Shown here in pieces: positions 58,506-64,000 of a DNA stretch of 64,000 bases. The notes below the pieces were generated by a model. That model saw nothing but the letters and a program-made list of their open reading frames with translations. It was not told where the DNA came from and ran no database searches. The DNA comes from Bimastos eiseni (taxonomy: Eukaryota; Annelida; Clitellata; Crassiclitellata; Lumbricidae), in contig OY365810.1 of assembly GCA_959347315.1 (NCBI GenBank), positions 9,953,647 to 10,017,646 on the forward strand. Reading direction: 5' to 3'. Made by a program: the position numbers and the translations under genes. Positions within the stretch are counted from its first letter, which is position 1. Each line of letters begins with the position of its first letter.

Positions 58506-58639
58506 GTATGTTTCCGTTGATTTTCAGTTCTTGACGAAGGTCTAGTTTAATTTGTGGGCGTGAGCGATTTACAGTTTTGTGAGTGAGAACTGAGTAAGGG
58601 AATATACCTTTGTTGTGGTGACAGACAGTGATGTGTACA

Positions 58640-59095
58640 TACATAGTTGAACTTGATTTCTATACAGCATCTAGTAAGCAATAAGAGATAAAACTTCCGG
58701 ATGCGTACAAGTAGCCCACGCCCCCTCAGTGAGTATGAAATTATTACACAGAGTGTTGTTCTGATTCATCTCTGATTCCCTTTAACATACAATCGTCGGA
58801 CTCTCCAGGTATATTCGCTCATCATAATTTTAACTATCTCGGCCTCCAATTTCCTTTCTGTGAGATTCTGCAGCCATTCCTTAGTGTATGCTGTACTGGG
58901 TCTTTGGAATGAGCGCCCAACAGATCTTTGCCATTCGTTCTCTCATCCTCCCATCTTGTCCAAAAATTTCAGGTCTCTGCTGGTCCTCCCGTGCAGATTT
59001 CCACTCATGACTGAAATTGACTTTCGAGCTATCCCATCCTGATTCTACTCCTGCACTGCCATGCAGCTACCATTATCACTCATTTCCACCATGGC
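58640..59095 (+). pseudogene. Possible LINE C-terminal fragment
   Basis: The frame at 58860 with LGLWNERPTDLCHS resembles the W-N-x-L-P-x-x-L-R-x-S end of CR1/L2 ORF2. Weak and short. Confidence 0.35.
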
Positions 59096-59099
59096 ACTA

Positions 59100-61010
59100 C
59101 ACTATCTCCTCATCATGACCTCCCCAAATTCTGACTCTGACAGACCAAACACCTTGGGCATTGATTTGATACAGCACTAGAGTCATAAGCTGGTCTCCCT
59201 TATGTGGCTTTTGTGTGGCACTGAGAAATCGTTGGGATTTACATTTAGCCCTTAGCCAACACTGCCTGAAAGTGTGTGCATAAACTGTGGTAGCTTGTGG
59301 GTGAATTGGAACTGGTAAATACTCGGGTGTAACGAATGGGTTAAACAAGTGCCTTTTCTTCTGACATCCGATGTCGTTGTGAGCATTCTCATGTTTTGTA
59401 TTCATACAACAGTCTTTCCTCCAGTTGCCTCAATATCCGAGTTTTGGCAACAATCAGAACAGAATGTATTTGCAGCTGGACAGAGTTCAGCCAGCTTCAT
59501 CAGTTGTCAAATGCAGTGGTCTTCAAGATAAAAATTTGTGGATGTGGTGCCACAGCCCATGAAAGCATGCAGAAACAGAAGAGACTTTCAGATGTCACTA
59601 CCCAACACTGAATGAATGCTGCAAATATCATGAACAGGATTGGAAGGTTGTCTCCTTATACCACTATAGTATTGTTACTTGAAACCACTTTCCTTGGCAC
59701 AGTAAAGAAGTAGAATGGGCAAGTGTCTTTCCCTATTACTGCTGTAGCTTCATTTCTTGGTGAGGTAACTGCAGCACGAACAATGTCCACATCGGAAACC
59801 CCATCTGTGTGGAGCACAGTACACCCAGGCTTTTCCTCAACATCTCAGCTACTAGGAAAATCATTGCTTGTTTTGAAGTTAGCCAAGAACAGCCAGCAAA
59901 CTTTCCCCAGAGTTAGTTTCACATCTCTGCTTGACTTGTTGATATGTCCTTTCTGTCCCATGTCCATAATCATTACTGAGCTGCTGTAGCCATCAAAAGC
60001 AATCATGGCCTTTCCATTGGTTTTAAAAGTGAAATCTGCATCTATAGAATGCTTGATCTGTAGCCTACTTTAATTAAACACAATGTATTAGAGCAGCGTT
60101 TCCCAAACTGTGTTCTGCAGAACCCATGGGATCCGCGGGAAACTTTTAGTGTGAACAACAAGCTTAAAACTATTTAAAATTAGTCATAGGAATTTTTCAT
60201 AGGAGGATTTTCTCTTGATATCTGTGTACAGCTTCATGTGAAAGAGAATTCATATGTCGTTGTCATCAATATCTGTGTTGTAATACGCCTAAACTTTCAG
60301 TTGTCTGCATTCTCAAGCGTTTGTACCTACAACAGAACATGTTTAATTTTGGATGTGGATTCTGCCAAAACATTTAAGATAAAAATGGTTCCACAGCCAA
60401 GAATGATTGGGGAATTATATTGAAGAGTTGTATTAGAGATTCACCATCCAACACATACTGGCCTGTTCACTGAATTTTTTTACTTCCTCCATGAGTTAAG
60501 CATCATTACATTTTAGCATTTCATGAGCTAACTGAGACTTGTCAGCTTCTGTGTGAAACTTAATGATTTGAGTAATGCAGATGAGTATGCATACAGTTGG
60601 TAGTATAAGTATGTGTGACACATGTTCAAGGTTCACACTACCTCTAGCAAGTCGTCATTCTCTGAAACAGAAGTCCAGGATCTACTTCAATATTGGCATC
60701 AATGGCACTCACTGCAATGGTCAGCGCTCACAACAGCAGAAGTTCCTAGAATTTTGTCTTGTTCCGATCTTTTGGTGATACATATGAAGACCCGATTCCC
60801 TGTCATTTTGACGAAAATATCCATACCAATGGAATGCAAATCATGAAAGTTAACTCCAGGATCAGCAGTTACTTCTGTACCAATGTTGCAGGAACCGTAA
60901 TAGGAATGTAATGAGTATATGGATTCCGGCAGATGAGCTGCATTCTTGCCATCCCTGGTTTGTCTGCTTTGTCTTATTTCTTTGTGCTATTCACTATTTC
61001 CCATCAGAAC
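59100..61010 (-). pseudogene. Decayed transposon-associated nuclease-like ORF, split by a hAT element
   Basis: On the minus strand, scattered in-frame pieces in order: YVLDGESLIQLF (about 60470-60431), then, after the hAT element, AMIAFDGYSSS, FLANFKTS, GCTVLHTDGVSDVDIVRAAV, EATAVIGKDTC, and then HAF-like, TSRIF-like, CQNSDIEATGGK, LTHSL and PQFMHTLSGSVG. This matches a family of invertebrate repeat ORFs with an FDGY..., GDAD.x.IV..A and VVG.DTDLL core, seen by memory only. Many stops and frameshifts. The hAT element 60094-60430 interrupts it. Confidence 0.5.
60094..60430. mobile_element. hAT-type MITE with CAGCGTTTCCCAAAC end (copy 2)
   Basis: Flanked by the perfect octamer TATTAGAG (60086-60093 and 60431-60438). 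The left end CAGCGTTTCCCAAACTG is intact and the right end is degenerate (GGGGAATTATATTG...GTTG). The interior aligns in reverse to 38177-38528, for example CTCAAGCGTTTGTA and CTACAACAGAA.ATGTTTA.TTT. Confidence 0.88.
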
Positions 61011-61020
61011 TCTGGTATGT

Positions 61021-61215
61021 TGTGGCAAGGTGGCCGATTGGTTAGAGCGGTCGACCTGTAACACTCAGTGTGCGCTGAGGGAGCGGGTCCGACTCTTGTC
61101 CGAGGCATCACTGTGTATGGACCTTGAGCAAGTCCTTCGTGCACAATTGCTCTGCAGTACAACTGCAATTGCGCCGTTGAGGCGTGTGCACTTCTGAGCA
61201 AAAAATAAAAAATGT
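61021..61215 (+). mobile_element. tRNA-derived SINE
   Basis: A box TGGCCGATTGGTTAGAGCGG (from 61031) and B box GCGGGTCCGACTC (61083-61095) are spaced as in a tRNA. A non-tRNA body (GACCTTGAGCAAGTCCTTCG, then CACTTCTGAGC) follows, with an A-rich end AAAAAATAAAAAATG. Confidence 0.8.
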
Positions 61216-61454
61216 TGGAAGAATGGTGATATCAAATTTCAGAATGAATACAAATATTTATATAAACGTTCCTGCATTGCTAAGTCTTAAGTGGAACACA
61301 AAGGTGTAGAAAGTGACCATGTTGTCCTCGGGATATTTATAAATCCACTTCCTCTTTGTCAGTCATCATCCTCCGCTTTTTATGGAATGCATTAGGTGAT
61401 TGTGATGTCCAGCAGCCGCAACTATGCAGTGTGTCTCTAACTTACATGTGGTTA

Positions 61455-61871
61455 TCAAGATACATGTAACACTGACATTCGCTGATATTCCAATTTCCAA
61501 CCATAGTTGACAGCTCTGCAAACAAAGATTTTATGTGATTTTCTTCTCTTGCAAAACATTTTCGATTTCTGATGATGCATATCATGCTTCCACATTATCA
61601 ACTGATTGTTTGGTGGCCAGAACATTATTGAGCAGGTCATCATCTTCCTTAAAAAGGTCATGATGTACAAAGAGCTGCTATAACATCATATCATTTCGGA
61701 AACAGCTTTTCCAGCATCAGCTGCATTTGGTCCATTGATTTCTGGATATGCTTTGAACGACCCTGAACCGATTGGACCCAAAAGATTCATACTTTGAAGT
61801 TCTCTGTCTCTCTTCACCTTCCTAAACAATTGCTGGTCAAATAAGGCACGTAACTGAACATTTGATCGCAT
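61455..61871 (-). pseudogene. Further fragment of the transposon-type ORF
   Basis: The minus frame starting at 61871 shows RSNVQLRALFDQQ, then SMNLLGPIGSG and NGPNAADAGKAV. It looks like a conserved protein piece in the same orientation as 59100-61010 and probably belongs to the same dead element. Identity not established. Confidence 0.35.
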
Positions 61872-62990
61872 GCTATGCTACTCACCTTTCGTAAAGTTGA
61901 TAATTTGTAGCTCATGTCGCATGGTACCATATCTATGATGGGAAAGAACATGATCTACGCCATGCTTGGATATGAGACAGTTGATCCCCAGTGAATTGCC
62001 TGCATTGCTTCTCATCAACTAAGATTTAATCTTTCGGCTGAAGAAATCTGCCATAGATGACTAAGTTTACTTGTGATCAATATTTAAAGAGCTCTAAAAT
62101 CCACTTAAAACATCAATATTATACATATGTATATTCTGAAATGATAGCCTAAAAAATTATGAACATTGTTCTTATGAAGCACCTCGTTCTTGTGCACACT
62201 GAGGTCGTCCGCAATCCCATATTAAAACTCCAGGCAGGCAGTGGTTGAAATAAGAAAAGCCTCTGCAATTTTAAAATCAATTTTTGTAGGTGATCTCTTC
62301 TTGGATTTTCAATTTGTTACTGAGCAAAGATTGCTGAGCAGGAACTGTTTGTAGAAAGCTTCTGAAGCAATTTTTCCTCTGGTTGAAAAGATATTTGATC
62401 TAGATTGCCTGAACTAATAGCTAGTACAAATTAATGACTGCTATGTACAGTCAATGACAGATCGAGACCACATGACTCTCAATTACCCACCAGATATCCC
62501 TATGATTCTATATAGGTCACTTATGCTGCCTTGAAGTTTACTCTAATATTTCCTAGATGTTAACCCAATCATGTTCTCCTCGTTTTCTAGTTATGTATCT
62601 GCTGTATACAGTATTGCAGTGTATGAGTATTTTTCATCTTTCCAGTAAAATGAATATTGTTGAGTATTATATATTGTCAGTCAATTGTTGCTGTTGTTGC
62701 TAATGGTCATTCCCAGTCATAATAATTTCAGAGGAGTCAAGTTACCACCTGTTATGGATGTGCAATTTGTAATAGACAGGCTTTAGATTTGGTTTGTAAT
62801 GGCACTGGAGAACCAATAGGATGCACTGCTCCAAGACAATCATTTGAGGATGTGGAAGCGCTAAATGCATTGTTCGAAATTGCTAATACTTTGTTGGAGA
62901 AGAGAACTCAACTTCACAGTCAACCAGCTGGAGAACCATGATCACAGTATCATATCGTGTCTGACTATTTATATAGTGCTTCTTAAAGTA
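61872..62990. other. Gene-free stretch
   Basis: Nothing recognised beyond short frames. Confidence 0.35.
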
Positions 62991-63265
62991 CTAGCTGTTC
63001 AGAAGCGCTCTCAGCGTGACAGCCCCGAGGAAATAAGAAAGGGATGAGGGTGGGAACCTGATTAAAATGGGAGGTAGGTCATTCCACATAGAAGGGCCCA
63101 CGATGGCAATGGCACGGCGTTGAGTTATAGCAGCTTGCCTGTGGAACAAGAAGATCAAGTCGATCCGCAGACAGGAGAGGGCGGGAGGAAACAGCAGACA
63201 GAGGCTTTCTCATTAAGTCACGGAGATATTGAGGAGCTTTACCATGTTGAGTTCTAACTTCCAAG
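62991..63265 (-). pseudogene. CR1/L2-like LINE 3' fragment
   Basis: The minus frame reads LEVRTQHGKAPQYLRDLM (the L.G.AP.YL.DL motif), then RLDLLVPQ, then a frameshifted AIAI.GPSM.N.LP-like segment. Stops make it a relic. Confidence 0.65.
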
Positions 63266-64000
63266 GACAAAGAGGTGTACCTTGTATTGAATGCGAGAGG
63301 GAATGGGAAGTCAGTATAGGACAGTGATGTAAAGATAGGGGTTGAACTGGTGGGTACTGGGTAGTGACTGAGAACAGGCTAGAATTGGATAAAAGGATGA
63401 TTACTTTATCAGACAAAGCAGAAAAGATCAGGTGGTAAAAGGTTGACACAAATAGTGAGCGTGGAGTAATTAGAGAAATGCAGGATTATTGAAAAAGTGT
63501 TTAAATGAATGTGTTGGGATTATTTGAAGGACTTATAGTCTTCTTCTATTAACCCTTTAATGACCAGCGCATAGTAAAACGTAAGGCATTATCAATAATG
63601 CTGGTCTTAAGCGGTTAATGTGAGTCCTACAATGCATGCATTCACTCTGTGATGACCCATATTTGCCATCTATGATAATAGTTCAGGAATATTTAAAATT
63701 TTCACTTGATGTAACCTATATAAAAATAAATAGTGTATTATCGTAGCACATCTGTGATGCTGCTGTTAATTTGAGTTTCACATTTTTTTAAATAATTTTT
63801 TGCGAATGGTAGAAATAGTATCAGCTTGAAATTGTCACCATTGTTTCAATCTCTTTGCTGTGGCATAAGTGATCTACCTGGAATGGATTTGTTTGATCTG
63901 TTTGAATATGTGTAAACTTATCCATCTTTTGAAGCTCAATATCCATAGGATTGACCAAAGTGCTCCTCTTTAGATATTTTCAATTGATCCATTGCTGTTT
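63266..64000. other. Right edge, gene-free
   Basis: No Rab second exon or other gene recognised. Confidence 0.35.

Noticed and set aside
61021..61110. A genuine tRNA gene
   Set aside because: A and B boxes are present, but the acceptor stem does not close and an A-tailed retroposon body follows.

Overview
Eukaryotic nuclear DNA, AT-rich and intron-rich, most likely from a marine deuterostome invertebrate and probably an echinoderm. The evidence is split genes with canonical GT/AG introns, NHL, TRIM and CARD innate-immunity-type modules, CR1/L2-like LINE ends, many short hAT-type elements, and a striking excess of the palindrome TAGGCCTA. The organism is inferred, not proven.

Layout. 1-8038 is a satellite array with an 1881 bp monomer (4.27 copies, nearly identical). 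8258-18.5 kb is gene-poor, with DNA-transposon relics (8258-9166, 11353-11850, 14582-15479), a LINE end and microsatellites. 18577-24798 (-) is a complete six-exon Rab-family GTPase gene with a hAT-like element in its first intron. 27.5-34.4 kb holds a three-exon secreted Ly6/uPAR (LU domain) gene on + (30581-34386), preceded by what looks like a decayed tandem duplicate of its 5' region. 35-40 kb is repeats: a foldback element, LINE ends and a hAT element nested in a LINE. 41.1-56.5 kb (-) is an NHL/TRIM-type cluster: an orphan NHL exon (41104-41966), a five-exon gene encoding CARD, coiled coil and NHL propeller (48629-52400), and a RING/B-box exon with a one-base frameshift between its first two zinc cysteines (55813-56468). 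58463-58505 (+) is the first exon of a second Rab gene that runs off the window, behind E-box and DR1 motifs. 59.1-62 kb (-) is a decayed transposon-type ORF interrupted by a hAT element, then a tRNA-derived SINE and a LINE end.

Main points. (1) The CARD-coiled coil-NHL protein has every internal intron in phase 1, a layout expected from exon shuffling, and sits between RING/B-box and NHL relatives. I do not recall this architecture as a described class. (2) Eight short elements have terminal inverted repeats plus readable 8-bp target-site duplications (six exact, two 7/8), and several nested insertions can be ordered in time. (3) The satellite alternates a single-base variant, giving an apparent 3762 bp dimer unit, and contains sequence shared with dispersed SINE-like repeats.

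Exon models come from reading frame, splice-site and phase agreement and from recognisable domain motifs. No alignments or searches were run.
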